59,552 nucleotides of DNA. Source: Candidatus Anaerotignum merdipullorum (GTDB lineage Bacteria; Bacillota; Clostridia; Lachnospirales; Anaerotignaceae). The notes under the pieces are model-generated. The model was not told where the DNA came from. It did no database searches and saw only the letters and a program-made list of their open reading frames with translations. The position numbers and the translations under genes are program-made. Below are positions 25,604 to 34,426 of the stretch, piece by piece; the stretch's first letter is position 1, and the number at the start of each line of letters is the position of its first letter. Location: positions 1 to 59,552 of the forward strand of contig DXEB01000028.1 of NCBI GenBank assembly GCA_019115165.1, written 5' to 3'.

Positions 25604-27850
25604 TTAGGAGGATTCTTCCGTTGGTTGTGTTTGTTCAGGAACTTCTAAGGTCAGCATCACTTCGCTGCCTTTCGCCACCGACACACCGTATTTGGGCTCC
25701 TGTGCTGTCACAACGCCCGACTGTTCTCCTTCAAAAGCAACCGTAAATCCAGATTGCTGCAGCGTACTTGCCGCCTGTTCATAGGTATTTCCAACCACAT
25801 TTGGCACACCAACGGTTCCACTGTCTGACTCGGATTTAGTCACATATAAAATTACTTCGCTTCCTACATCCACTGTCGTACCGCCTTTTGGCACCTGATT
25901 GGTCACTGTATTTCCCGTACCGACCACTTTATAGATCAATTCTTTGCTGTCCAAATCTCCGATGACATCGTAAATCACGCTGTCTGTATAATCTCCTACT
26001 GCAACAGTCTGATTTGCAGACAAATTTGCCGCTTCTGCCGTCGATTCAGTGGGTTCCAAATTTTCATACTTAATAATTCCTTCAATGAGCTTCTTCGTCA
26101 TTGGTGTCGGCGTCTGTACACCATCTGCATAGTCTTCTGGCAGATTGATTACCGTCAATACAATATACTGCGGATTTTCTGCTGGGAAATAAGACATATT
26201 GGTCAATGTCCATAAATCATCCCTGCTTCTGTCCCCCTGCTCCGCTGTACCGGTCTTACATCCGATGGAATATCCTTCAATCTGTAATTTTTTTGCCAGC
26301 CCTTCTTCCACGGTTGCCTTCAGCGCTGTTCGGATATAAGATGACGTTTCTTCGGATATCACACGCCGTACCACTTCCGTATCCCGCTGCAGTGTCACCG
26401 TTCCATCTCCATCTACAATTTGAGACACTACATGCGGTTTGACCATATTTCCACCGTTTATCAAAGCAGAAAATGCCGTAATAATCTGGATGGTTGTACA
26501 GTTGAACGTCTGACCAAAGGACATGGTTGCCAATTCTGTCGGACCAATACTGCTTAGGCTATGAAGCATATTAGCAGTATTGGCTTCTCCGGGCAAATCA
26601 ATACCGGTATATTGTCCAAATCCAAACTCCCGCTGGTATTCATAAAATTTTTCCGCCCCCAGCAGATTGGCAATCTGGATAACACCCATGTTACAAGACT
26701 GTGCCATAATGCCTTCCGGCGTCAAATTGCCATGTCCGCTGCGCAGATGGCATCGGATGGTATATCCGCCAATTTCCGTGCTGCCGCTACAATAAAATGT
26801 GTCATTTGGTGAAATTACGCCTTCTTCCAAGGCTGCTGCTACCACCAGCGGTTTATAAATGGAACCTGGCTCATACGTATCGCTGACACAAAAATTTCGC
26901 CATAATGTATTCAGATACTCCAATTGTTCTTCATTGCTTAATTCATCCCAATGCTCTGTATACGTTGTATCTGTTTCCCATTCTGGCACTTCACTGGGAT
27001 TGTTTAAATCAAAGGAATGGGATTCTGCCATTGCGTAAATCTCACCCGTATTGGGATTCATCACCATTGCTGCCACATTTTTAGATGGCCACTCTGCTGC
27101 CGTTTCTGCCACTACCTGCTCAGCCAATTGCTGAATGTTATAATCAATGGTGGTAATCACCGTATCTCCATCCTGCGCATCATAATCCAGATATTCCACC
27201 GAATCTGCTCCGCTGTACAAAATAAAGGAACGCCCTGGTGTTCCCTCCATATAATCATTATAATAGCCTTCCAGTCCCCATTGGGCATCTCCGCGGATAA
27301 ATCCAATCAAGTGGCACGCCGTAGCATTCAACGGATAAGAACGCTTGCTGCTTTTTTCAAAAGCAATTCCCTTCAGATTCAACGCTTCTAGCTCTTCTTT
27401 CACAGACCGTTCAATTCCCTTAACCAAATACTTCCAGTGATTATTCATATAGGGCGCGTCCGTTGCCGGATCAATGGTAACATAATGCTTCAAGGTATCA
27501 TAATCCAATTCTGGAAAGTACTCGCAAAGAGTAGTCAGTGTCTTTTCTTGCTCTTCCGGATATTTTTCCGCCACTTCTGCCAGTACAATAGAATCCAGTG
27601 CAATATTATATACTGTCGTACTGATTGCAAGTACCTGACTGTTTCTATCCAACACAGTACCGCGGTTCGGCGTAATGGTCGTATCATATCGGTTAATCTG
27701 CTGATTCTTCGCCGCAGCCTCATATTCGGCACCATGTACCGCTTTCAAATATACCACTTTTCCAAACAATACGGCAAACACCGCAAAAAATACAAAGAGA
27801 ATAAAAGCAAATCTTCCATTTGCCTTTATTCCCCTGCTTTTTTTTCTCAT
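25604..27850 (-). CDS. pbpB: Class B penicillin-binding protein (FtsI/PBP2 type) with two PASTA domains
   Basis: 748 residues. A membrane anchor at about residues 13-33 (FAFILFVFFAVFAVLFGKVV) is followed by the PBP dimer domain (NRGTVLDRNSQVLAIS) and a transpeptidase domain with SIYK (YEPGSIYKPLVV), SCN (QSCNMGVIQ) and KTGT (GCKTGTAEQG). Two PASTA repeats end the protein (about 605-685 and 688-740; PNVVGNTYEQAASTL in the second), then a Thr/Glu-rich tail. Its location right after ftsL is that of the septal transpeptidase, so vegetative division is the likely role. Confidence 0.92.
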   Translation of the reverse strand: MRKKSRGIKANGRFAFILFVFFAVFAVLFGKVVYLKAVHGAEYEAAAKNQQINRYDTTITPNRGTVLDRNSQVLAISTTVYNIALDSIVLAEVAEKYPEEQEKTLTTLCEYFPELDYDTLKHYVTIDPATDAPYMNNHWKYLVKGIERSVKEELEALNLKGIAFEKSSKRSYPLNATACHLIGFIRGDAQWGLEGYYNDYMEGTPGRSFILYSGADSVEYLDYDAQDGDTVITTIDYNIQQLAEQVVAETAAEWPSKNVAAMVMNPNTGEIYAMAESHSFDLNNPSEVPEWETDTTYTEHWDELSNEEQLEYLNTLWRNFCVSDTYEPGSIYKPLVVAAALEEGVISPNDTFYCSGSTEIGGYTIRCHLRSGHGNLTPEGIMAQSCNMGVIQIANLLGAEKFYEYQREFGFGQYTGIDLPGEANTANMLHSLSSIGPTELATMSFGQTFNCTTIQIITAFSALINGGNMVKPHVVSQIVDGDGTVTLQRDTEVVRRVISEETSSYIRTALKATVEEGLAKKLQIEGYSIGCKTGTAEQGDRSRDDLWTLTNMSYFPAENPQYIVLTVINLPEDYADGVQTPTPMTKKLIEGIIKYENLEPTESTAEAANLSANQTVAVGDYTDSVIYDVIGDLDSKELIYKVVGTGNTVTNQVPKGGTTVDVGSEVILYVTKSESDSGTVGVPNVVGNTYEQAASTLQQSGFTVAFEGEQSGVVTAQEPKYGVSVAKGSEVMLTLEVPEQTQPTEESS

Positions 27851-27851
27851 G

Positions 27852-28397
27852 TTACATCAATCCTTTGCAAAAAAAATTCCATATAGAAGCAATAAACGAC
27901 GTATCTTCCTCTGTGATTTCATCTGCCGCATATTGAATGGTATAGCTCTGTTTCGGAACATCGATATACACAATCTGGTACGGCTGCGGTTCCGTCATTC
28001 CCAAGCGTCCCATGGCTTCCTGTTTGATATATTCCAAATCAATCTGTTCTGCCAATTCCGCTTCCAGAATCGCATTTTGTGATTTCAGCGCCGCCAAATC
28101 GCTTTTCTGTTGGCGAATTTGAACCTCTTGATTCGCAACAATAACATGTGCCCCCATAAACGCAATACAGCCAAGAAACATCACCAGCATGACCAACACT
28201 ACCCAAAACGCATGGATGCGGTTTTCCCGGCGTTCTGCCGCCGCCTGTCTTGCGGCTTCTTTTTGTTCCTGCTGTCTTTGCTCCTTCTCATAATACGGCT
28301 GAAATTCCGGCTGCATATCATACGCTACGTTGCCATATGTATAGTAAGAACCTCGATATGCTTTTGGTGTTGATTTACTTTGTTTCCTTCCTGCCAC
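27852..28397 (-). CDS. ftsL: FtsL-like division protein
   Basis: About 181 residues from a GTG at 28397 with GAGGTG upstream; an in-frame ATG at 28412 is possible. A long charged cytoplasmic region rich in Gln, Glu, Ala and Arg is followed by one membrane helix (FWVVLVMLVMFLGCIAFMGA), then a short coiled coil (VQIRQQKSDLAALKSQNA, ILEAELAEQIDLEYIKQEA) and a C-terminal tail. This topology, and the place between rsmH and the septal PBP, identify FtsL/DivIC family despite low sequence conservation. The stop lies one base before the PBP start. Confidence 0.8.
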   Translation of the reverse strand: MAGRKQSKSTPKAYRGSYYTYGNVAYDMQPEFQPYYEKEQRQQEQKEAARQAAAERRENRIHAFWVVLVMLVMFLGCIAFMGAHVIVANQEVQIRQQKSDLAALKSQNAILEAELAEQIDLEYIKQEAMGRLGMTEPQPYQIVYIDVPKQSYTIQYAADEITEEDTSFIASIWNFFCKGLM

Positions 28398-28419
28398 GGT
28401 GACACACCTCATTTTCTGT

Positions 28420-29358
28420 TTATTCTTCCACCCCTTCCAAAATACGCAGCTTTGCACTGCGGGAACGGTGGTTAACCGCTAACTCTTCCTTGGATGGTAC
28501 AATCGGTTTCCTGGTTATGATTCTCCCCGTCGGCTTCTTTCCGCATACACAGACCGGAAACTGCGGAGGACAAGTACACGGATTTTCTTGTTTTCGAAAA
28601 GCCTCTTTCACGATCCGATCTTCTAAAGAATGGAACGTAATGATACACAGTCTCCCACCCGGCTTCAGACGTGCCGATGCTTGGGCAATCGCACGCTCCA
28701 GCACATCCAATTCTCCGTTCACTTCTATGCGAATTGCCTGAAATGTACGTTTTGCTGGATGGGGACCATCCTTTCTGGCGCCTTTTGGTACTGCCTTTTT
28801 AATGATGTCTACCAATTCTCCTGTGGTCATAATGGGATGTTGTGCTCGTTCTGCCACAATAAACTGTGCAATGCGTTTTGCCCAACGTTCTTCTCCATAG
28901 GTAAAGAAAATCCGATTCAATTCCTCTTCGCTGTACGTATTAACCACATCATATGCAGAAAACGGTTTACTGGTATCCATCCGCATATCCAAAGGTGCAT
29001 CCTGCTGATACGAAAAGCCTCTCTCTGCTTCATCCAGCTGATGGGATGACACACCGATATCCAACAGCATGCCATCAATCTTCTCAATCCCAAGATTGTC
29101 CAAAATTGCGCCAATATTGCCAAAATTATCTCGAACAAATGTAATCTTGTCCAATTCGTTCCGCAATCTTTCTTTCGCCGCTGCATGAGCGTTTTCATCT
29201 TGATCAATACAAATGAGGCGTCCACCATTCAGCCGTTTGGCAATTTCCAAAGAATGTCCGCCGCCGCCCATGGTTCCATCCACATAAATGCCTTCCGGCT
29301 GAATGCACAGCCCATCCATACACTCCTGCAGCAAAACGGAAATATGATGAAATTCCAA
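28420..29358 (-). CDS. rsmH: 16S rRNA (cytosine-1402 N4)-methyltransferase
   Basis: About 312 residues. SAM-binding signatures are [19 protein letters not shown] and [40 protein letters not shown] and [17 protein letters not shown] are also typical RsmH blocks. It methylates C1402 of 16S rRNA. The start is chosen as the TTG at 29358 because the protein then begins [12 protein letters not shown], as in relatives; GTG at 29367 or TTG at 29364 are alternatives. It is the second gene of the dcw cluster. Confidence 0.95.
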   Translation of the reverse strand: MEFHHISVLLQECMDGLCIQPEGIYVDGTMGGGGHSLEIAKRLNGGRLICIDQDENAHAAAKERLRNELDKITFVRDNFGNIGAILDNLGIEKIDGMLLDIGVSSHQLDEAERGFSYQQDAPLDMRMDTSKPFSAYDVVNTYSEEELNRIFFTYGEERWAKRIAQFIVAERAQHPIMTTGELVDIIKKAVPKGARKDGPHPAKRTFQAIRIEVNGELDVLERAIAQASARLKPGGRLCIITFHSLEDRIVKEAFRKQENPCTCPPQFPVCVCGKKPTGRIITRKPIVPSKEELAVNHRSRSAKLRILEGVEE

Positions 29359-29384
29359 TGCCAACACCTATCCTTTCTGCCGCA

Positions 29385-29816
29385 TTAGATACCTAGATTT
29401 TCCATTTCAAAAGCCAAATCATTGCTAATGAAATTTTCTTCTTCGTTGTATTCTTTCCAAGCTTCTTTGTTCCAAATTTCAATCCGGTTATTCACACCGA
29501 TGGAAACAATATCTTTTTTCAGCCCGGCATATTCTCGCAGATTGGCAGGAAGAATAATACGCCCCTGGTTGTCCAAATCACACTCCACCGCTCCTGCGAA
29601 GAAGAATCGAACAAATTTTCTTGCTCCAGAACTGGTCAGCGGCAGTTGTTTGAGTTTTTCTTCAAAAACTTTCCATTCTTCCTGTGGATAGGCAAATAGG
29701 CAGTTGTCCAGTCCTTTGGTCACGACAAAATGTTCTCCTAGCCCCTCTCGAAACTTTGCAGGAACAATCAAACGCCCTTTGGTATCAATCGAATGCTGAT
29801 ATTCCCCCAGAAACAT
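29385..29816 (-). CDS. mraZ: Transcriptional regulator MraZ
   Basis: 143 residues with two AbrB-like SpoVT halves; each carries the DxxGR signature: [19 protein letters not shown] near residue 10 and [19 protein letters not shown] near residue 84. MraZ forms ring oligomers and binds direct repeats upstream of its own gene to control the dcw cluster. The three phased GTGG repeats at 29877-29900 fit that role. It is the first gene of the cluster. Confidence 0.96.
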   Translation of the reverse strand: MFLGEYQHSIDTKGRLIVPAKFREGLGEHFVVTKGLDNCLFAYPQEEWKVFEEKLKQLPLTSSGARKFVRFFFAGAVECDLDNQGRIILPANLREYAGLKKDIVSIGVNNRIEIWNKEAWKEYNEEENFISNDLAFEMENLGI

Positions 29817-29876
29817 TCTGCCTCACCACCTTTCACCTTTCCATCTAAAAATTTACCATTTTTTCTCCAAAACCCG

Positions 29877-29900
29877 CCACTTTATACCACTACTAACCAC
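29877..29900 (-). promoter_or_regulatory. MraZ operator repeats overlapping the dcw promoter
   Basis: On the minus strand GTGG occurs three times at exactly 10-base spacing (29877-29880, 29887-29890, 29897-29900), the phased direct-repeat pattern bound by MraZ. Between two of them lies an extended -10, TGGTATAAA (TATAAA at 29881-29886). A TTACAA 15 bases upstream is a weak -35. Bound MraZ would cover the polymerase site. Confidence 0.75.
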
Positions 29901-30333
29901 ATTGTAATATAACCGTAACAAAAATACAAGGTTTTTTTCCGCTTTTTTTCCGGGAGAAATCCCGTTTTTTCAAGGTTTTTTCCATACAAAATCCTTTCTT
30001 TCCTCCTCTTTTTCCATAAAACAGTATCTGCCATTCCTCCCCGCCGCCACCCGCTCCACCCACAGGTTTTTTTGCGGAAACATATATGCCATAGCCTCCC
30101 ATAATATCCTTCATGTCATATTGCGCCTGTATGCATTCCGATTCATCTCCATACAGCAAAGAAGTACAAAAACAATCTCCATTGGTTCTCTTGGATTGTA
30201 ATAAAAGATAATTCGATTGGTTTACTTCTTGTATAACAGGTACAAATAACCATCCCCTACGTACTTCTGCCATCACACCAAGAAAAGTTTCTAATGTTTC
30301 ACCTACCATTCCAGCATCTACGACTCCCGCCAT
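29893..30333 (-). CDS. Unrecognised small protein, doubtful
   Basis: 146-codon open frame between the aro terminator and the MraZ operator. The first 105 residues read like real protein (LETFLGVMAEVRRGWLFVPV, KDIMGGYGIYVSAKKPVGG), followed by a Gly-rich stretch and a Lys-rich tail. There is GGGAGGAA upstream, but about 15 bases from the ATG, too far for a good ribosome site. No family recognised. The 3' end overlaps the dcw promoter repeats. It may be a true small gene or a decayed one. Confidence 0.35.
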   Translation of the reverse strand: MAGVVDAGMVGETLETFLGVMAEVRRGWLFVPVIQEVNQSNYLLLQSKRTNGDCFCTSLLYGDESECIQAQYDMKDIMGGYGIYVSAKKPVGGAGGGGEEWQILFYGKRGGKKGFCMEKTLKKRDFSRKKSGKKPCIFVTVILQCG

Positions 30334-30373
30334 ATCGAATCTACTGACTTCCTCCCGTTAAATTTTGTACACA

Positions 30374-30409
30374 AAAAAATACCGTTTTCTTTTGGAAAAC
30401 GGTATTTTA
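30374..30409 (-). terminator. Terminator of the aromatic amino-acid operon
   Basis: Minus-strand hairpin AAAATACCGTTTTC / GAAAACGGTATTTT with a short loop, followed by TTTTTTTG, 57 bases after the aminotransferase stop. Confidence 0.85.
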
Positions 30410-30466
30410 AGCACTTCTTGATTTTCTTTGCTCAAAAATTGTCAAGGCAATTTCTCTAGGTATCTT

Positions 30467-31657
30467 CTATTTTTTCTGATAGGATTCTGCTAAAGCCAGA
30501 AAGGACGGAAGTGCCTGCTCGATGGTTTTTCTCGCCACACAATACGATATTCTAACATATCCTTTGCAGCCAAAGGCACTACCCGGCGTCAGTAACAGCC
30601 GATATTGCTTCGCCCGCTCGCAAAATGCAACATCATCTTCTTCCAGTGCCCGTACAAACAGATAAAATGCTCCCTGCGGTTTCGCGCATTCATATCCATA
30701 TTCCCGCAGCGCTTGGTACAACAAGTCACGATTTCCATTATAAAATGCAACATCGGTCACTTCCTCGCAGCATCTCGCTACAATCATTTGCTGCAACGCA
30801 GGTGCATTGACAAACCCTAACACACGATTGGCAATTCCGGCTCCCATTATCACATCTTCAAACGCATCCACCGTCGAAGGAATCAACAAATAGCCGATCC
30901 GATCACCCGGAAGGGATAACGATTTGGAATAGGAGTATACTACAATGGCATTATGATAATATGTCGTTACATCAGGCACCTGTCTGCCGTCATATGCCAA
31001 CTCTCGATACGGCTCATCCGAAATTAGATAAATAGACGTTCCAAATTCCTTTTCTTTTTGCTCCAAAACGTCCGCCAGCTTTGCTATCGTCTCTGCGTCG
31101 TATATCACCCCAGTCGGATTGTTCGGAGAATTGATCAGCACAACTTTGGTTCGCTGCGTAATCATCTCTGCCATTCGATTCAAATCCGGCAAAAAATCCG
31201 GCGGATTGGGCGGCACTGCACGCAGCACCGCTCCCACGTTTTTTGCATAATTGTCGTATTCTCCAAAATAAGGTGCAAACGTCAGGATTTCCTCTCCCGC
31301 ATCTAACAACGTTTTGCAGATGACATTTAATCCACCGGCAGCGCCTACTGTCATAATCAGATTCTGTTCTGTATATGCTTTGCCAAACCGCCGATTCAGG
31401 TTGTCGGCAATCGCTTTGCGTACTGCCGGAATTCCGCTGCTGTCTGTATAACTGTGCAGCTGCAGCACATCCGTATGCTGCAACAAATCCATTGCAGCAC
31501 TACGCACGGTTTCCGGCGCCGGCACATTGGGGTTTCCGATACCAAAGTCATAGACATTCTCCGCCCCATAAATTTCTGCCAAACGTTTGCCTTCTGTAAA
31601 CATCGCACTCAAAGCGGCGCTTTGTTCTACCATCTCTTTCATCTTCGTTGAAATCAT
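30467..31657 (-). CDS. PLP-dependent aminotransferase, class I/II
   Basis: 396 residues, fold type I. The PLP lysine lies in YSYSKSLSLPGDRIGYL, the cofactor-binding Asn in INSPNNPTGVIYDAETI, and the substrate-carboxylate Arg in GYVRISYCVA. It starts with AAAGGAG before the ATG and is the last gene of the aro/phe/tyr operon. From context it may transaminate phenylpyruvate and 4-hydroxyphenylpyruvate to Phe and Tyr, but aspartate or other aminotransferase activity cannot be excluded from sequence. Confidence 0.88.
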   Translation of the reverse strand: MISTKMKEMVEQSAALSAMFTEGKRLAEIYGAENVYDFGIGNPNVPAPETVRSAAMDLLQHTDVLQLHSYTDSSGIPAVRKAIADNLNRRFGKAYTEQNLIMTVGAAGGLNVICKTLLDAGEEILTFAPYFGEYDNYAKNVGAVLRAVPPNPPDFLPDLNRMAEMITQRTKVVLINSPNNPTGVIYDAETIAKLADVLEQKEKEFGTSIYLISDEPYRELAYDGRQVPDVTTYYHNAIVVYSYSKSLSLPGDRIGYLLIPSTVDAFEDVIMGAGIANRVLGFVNAPALQQMIVARCCEEVTDVAFYNGNRDLLYQALREYGYECAKPQGAFYLFVRALEEDDVAFCERAKQYRLLLTPGSAFGCKGYVRISYCVARKTIEQALPSFLALAESYQKK

Positions 31658-31710
31658 ACGTTTGCTCCTTTCTTTTGTATCTTTCCGGTTTTTCCGTTTT
31701 TCTCAACCGT

Positions 31711-32148
31711 TTATTTGTCGTGAGCTTCTTTCAAATACTTCAGCGCTTCCAAGTATCCCGCAAAACCTTTGCCCATAATGGTTTTTTCACATGCCATTCC
31801 TGCATACGAAATCTGTCGGAACGCCTCACGACTGCTGACATCCGACAAATGCACCTCCACTGCTGGAAGCTGAACTGCTTTTAGCGCATCCAAAATCGCA
31901 ACGCTTGTATGGGTATACGCCGCCGGATTGATGACAATCGCATGCGTTCCATCAAAATACGTCTGCTGGATGCGATCCACCAGCGCGCCTTCGTGATTTG
32001 ACTGAAAGATTTCTACCTCTATCTGTTCTCTTTGACAATATGTGTCAATCATTTCTTTCAAATCCTCATATGTCTGCGTACCATAGATTTGTTTTTCCCG
32101 AATCCCCAGCATATTCAGATTAGGACCATTCAACACCAAAACTTTCAT
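31711..32148 (-). CDS. aroQ: 3-dehydroquinate dehydratase, type II
   Basis: 145-residue enzyme of the dodecameric type II family. Signature blocks are LNGPNLNMLGIREKQIYG, FQSNHEGALVDRIQ, NPAAYTHTSVAILDAL and VEVHLSDVSSREAFRQ, which include the catalytic Tyr and His. It converts 3-dehydroquinate to 3-dehydroshikimate. AroE (shikimate dehydrogenase) and AroK (shikimate kinase) are not in this operon and must be elsewhere. Confidence 0.96.
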   Translation of the reverse strand: MKVLVLNGPNLNMLGIREKQIYGTQTYEDLKEMIDTYCQREQIEVEIFQSNHEGALVDRIQQTYFDGTHAIVINPAAYTHTSVAILDALKAVQLPAVEVHLSDVSSREAFRQISYAGMACEKTIMGKGFAGYLEALKYLKEAHDK

Positions 32149-32160
32149 TATCCCACCGCC

Positions 32161-33303
32161 TTACGCGATTTCCGAATAGCAACCCAAGAAAGAGAACTGG
32201 TCGGCAGCAATTTCCATATCCTTAAGCAGTGTGATCACTTCCTTAGAGAATACGGAAGCATCTAAGTCAAAATAGAAACGGAATTCAAAATCTTTTCCCG
32301 GTATGGGGCGACTTTCCAACTTACTTAAATTGATCCCACGGCAGGCAACTTTTCCAAGCATTTGATACAAAGAGCCAGGGCGATGGGAAACGGAAAGCAG
32401 CAGACTAATTTTATTAGAACCTGCATAAATTTCCATATTCTTCGCAATGCAAATAAACCGTGTATAATTATTGGGGTTGTTTTGAATCACATCTTTCAAA
32501 ACATGCAATCCATATAACTTTGCACATTCCGGAGAAGAAATGGCCGCAATATCATCCCGATTGCTTTCTGCTACATACTGTGCTGCTGTAGCGGTATTTT
32601 CGAATACGGTCACCTTTACATTCGGCATAGATTTCAAAAATTCGCTACACTGACTCAATGCCTGCTCGTGGGAAATGATTTCTTTGATCTGTCCTATCTC
32701 CACGCCGGGTCTTGCCAAAAGCGCATGATTGATGCGCAATTTCAGGCTTCTGACAATATAGAATTTGTGACTTACCATCAAATCATACACTTCCGTCACA
32801 GAGCCTGCGGAACTGTTTTCCACTGGAAGAACACCATAACGGCACAGTCCAGTTTCCACTGCATGGAAGACATTTTCAAAGCGGTTGAAAAACATCGTAT
32901 TCGGCATACCAAATAAGCGTTCGCAAGCACTTTCTGCATAGGAGCCTTCGGTTCCCTGCACGGCAACCACTGCTTTTTTGGGGAATTCCATCAACGGCTG
33001 CTCTGTGTTCTTCAGAATTTCTTCCGACAACGGTGTTTCCTGAATCAGTAACCCTGCCTGATAGCTTCTGCTGACATCGAACATCGTTTGGTACAGTGTA
33101 TTCGTATACAGTTCGAATTCTTCCCCTGCACGTTCCATTACCTTTTGCAGCACAGTGCGCTCCCGTCTCTTATCCAGTACCGGAAGGTTGTTTTCTGCCT
33201 TTGTGCCGCCAATTTGTGCCGCAACTTTCATGCGTTCTACAAATAAATCCACCATTTGATCGTCAATTTCATTGATCTTGTTTCTCAATTCTTCCAACTG
33301 CAT
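32161..33303 (-). CDS. pheA: Bifunctional chorismate mutase/prephenate dehydratase
   Basis: 380 residues in three parts. Residues 1-85 are an AroQ-type chorismate mutase (LRNKINEIDDQMVDLFVER). About 110-285 is prephenate dehydratase (VAVQGTEGSYAESACERLFG, VLPVENSSAGSVTEVYDLM, NNYTRFICIAK). About 295-375 is a regulatory ACT domain (SVSHRPGSLYQMLGKVACRG, LESRPIPGKDFEFRFYFD), whose ESRP motif is the usual Phe-binding site. Feedback inhibition by Phe is therefore likely. AAAGGAGG precedes the ATG. Confidence 0.96.
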   Translation of the reverse strand: MQLEELRNKINEIDDQMVDLFVERMKVAAQIGGTKAENNLPVLDKRRERTVLQKVMERAGEEFELYTNTLYQTMFDVSRSYQAGLLIQETPLSEEILKNTEQPLMEFPKKAVVAVQGTEGSYAESACERLFGMPNTMFFNRFENVFHAVETGLCRYGVLPVENSSAGSVTEVYDLMVSHKFYIVRSLKLRINHALLARPGVEIGQIKEIISHEQALSQCSEFLKSMPNVKVTVFENTATAAQYVAESNRDDIAAISSPECAKLYGLHVLKDVIQNNPNNYTRFICIAKNMEIYAGSNKISLLLSVSHRPGSLYQMLGKVACRGINLSKLESRPIPGKDFEFRFYFDLDASVFSKEVITLLKDMEIAADQFSFLGCYSEIA

Positions 33304-33337
33304 TTGAAAAATCCTCCTTTATTGTCCTGTTTCATTT

Positions 33338-34426
33338 TCATTTGTTCTGCATATAATATAAATCCAATAATGCCACTGCCATCGCCGCCTCTACACAGGG
33401 TACGGCTCTTGGCACAATACAGGGATCATGCCGTCCCATGATACGAATCGTTTCATTTTGTCGGGTATCCAGACCAATCGTCTGCTGTTCCTGGGAAATA
33501 GAAGGCGTCGGTTTGAACGCAGTCCGCAATACCAAAGGCATTCCGCTGGAAATTCCACCCAAACTTCCGCCATGATGATTGGTAGATGTCTTCACCCTGC
33601 CATCTGCATCATAATAAAACGGATCGTTATTTTCTGATCCCATCAACGCTGCTGCCGCAAAGCCTTTTCCAAATTCCACGCCTTTGACCGCCGGAATAGC
33701 GTACAAGATGGCTGCCAGCTTACTTTCCAGTCCGTCAAACATCGGTTCTCCCAATCCAACCGGCAGTCCGATCGCCGCCGCTTCTATCACACCGCCCACA
33801 GAATCCTGTGCCAGTCTTGCATCTTCTATCACTTCCCGCATCCGTTCTCCTGCGGCATCATTGCATACCGGAAATACCTTTTCGGTTATCTCCTGCAATA
33901 TTTCCGCAGAAATCTGCACCGGATCAAAAGCGTCATCTCTCACTTCCTTGATAGAAAGAATATGTGCGCCGATTTGAATCCCTTTTCGCGCCAGAATCTG
34001 CATACAGACTGCTCCGGCAAAACAAAGCGGTGCCGTTAGCCTGCCAGAAAAATGACCGCCGCCGCGATAGTCCTGAAATCCGCCATATTTTACTGCCGCT
34101 GTATAATCTGCATGCCCCGGTCTGGGTGTTTTCATCAAATTTGTGTAATCCTTAGATCGCATATTGGTATTCGGAATCACCGCGCACAAAGGTGCACCGC
34201 AGGTTTTGCCTTCAAACAATCCCGATACCACTTCCGGTATATCGGCTTCTTTCCGAGTTGTGGAATATTTATGCTGACCAGGCGCCCGCCGTTTCATAAA
34301 GCGAGATACTGCCTCCAAATCAATTTCCTCGCCTGCAGGCAATCCATCTATCACAACCCCAATCGCTTCTGAATGCGACTGTCCAAAGATAGAAATCTTG
34401 ATACGCTCTCCAAAATTAGAGGACAT
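33338..34426 (-). CDS. aroC: Chorismate synthase
   Basis: 362 residues from the ATG at 34426, which has AGGAGG 8 bases before it. Signatures are FGQSHSEAIGVVIDGLPAG, KRRAPGQHKYSTTRKEAD, and RPGHADYTAAVKYG; GRGGGHFSGR-type sequence appears as DYRGGGHFSGRLTAP. It converts EPSP to chorismate with reduced FMN. The N-terminus overlaps the end of aroA by 11 bases, so the two are translationally coupled. Confidence 0.97.
   Translation of the reverse strand: MSSNFGERIKISIFGQSHSEAIGVVIDGLPAGEEIDLEAVSRFMKRRAPGQHKYSTTRKEADIPEVVSGLFEGKTCGAPLCAVIPNTNMRSKDYTNLMKTPRPGHADYTAAVKYGGFQDYRGGGHFSGRLTAPLCFAGAVCMQILARKGIQIGAHILSIKEVRDDAFDPVQISAEILQEITEKVFPVCNDAAGERMREVIEDARLAQDSVGGVIEAAAIGLPVGLGEPMFDGLESKLAAILYAIPAVKGVEFGKGFAAAALMGSENNDPFYYDADGRVKTSTNHHGGSLGGISSGMPLVLRTAFKPTPSISQEQQTIGLDTRQNETIRIMGRHDPCIVPRAVPCVEAAMAVALLDLYYMQNK

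Noticed and set aside
29951-29972. Plus-strand hairpin CGGGA-GAAA-TCCCG followed by T-run inside the doubtful ORF at 29893-30333
   Set aside because: It looks like a terminator on the plus strand, but no plus-strand gene or promoter is seen upstream, so I do not call it a feature.
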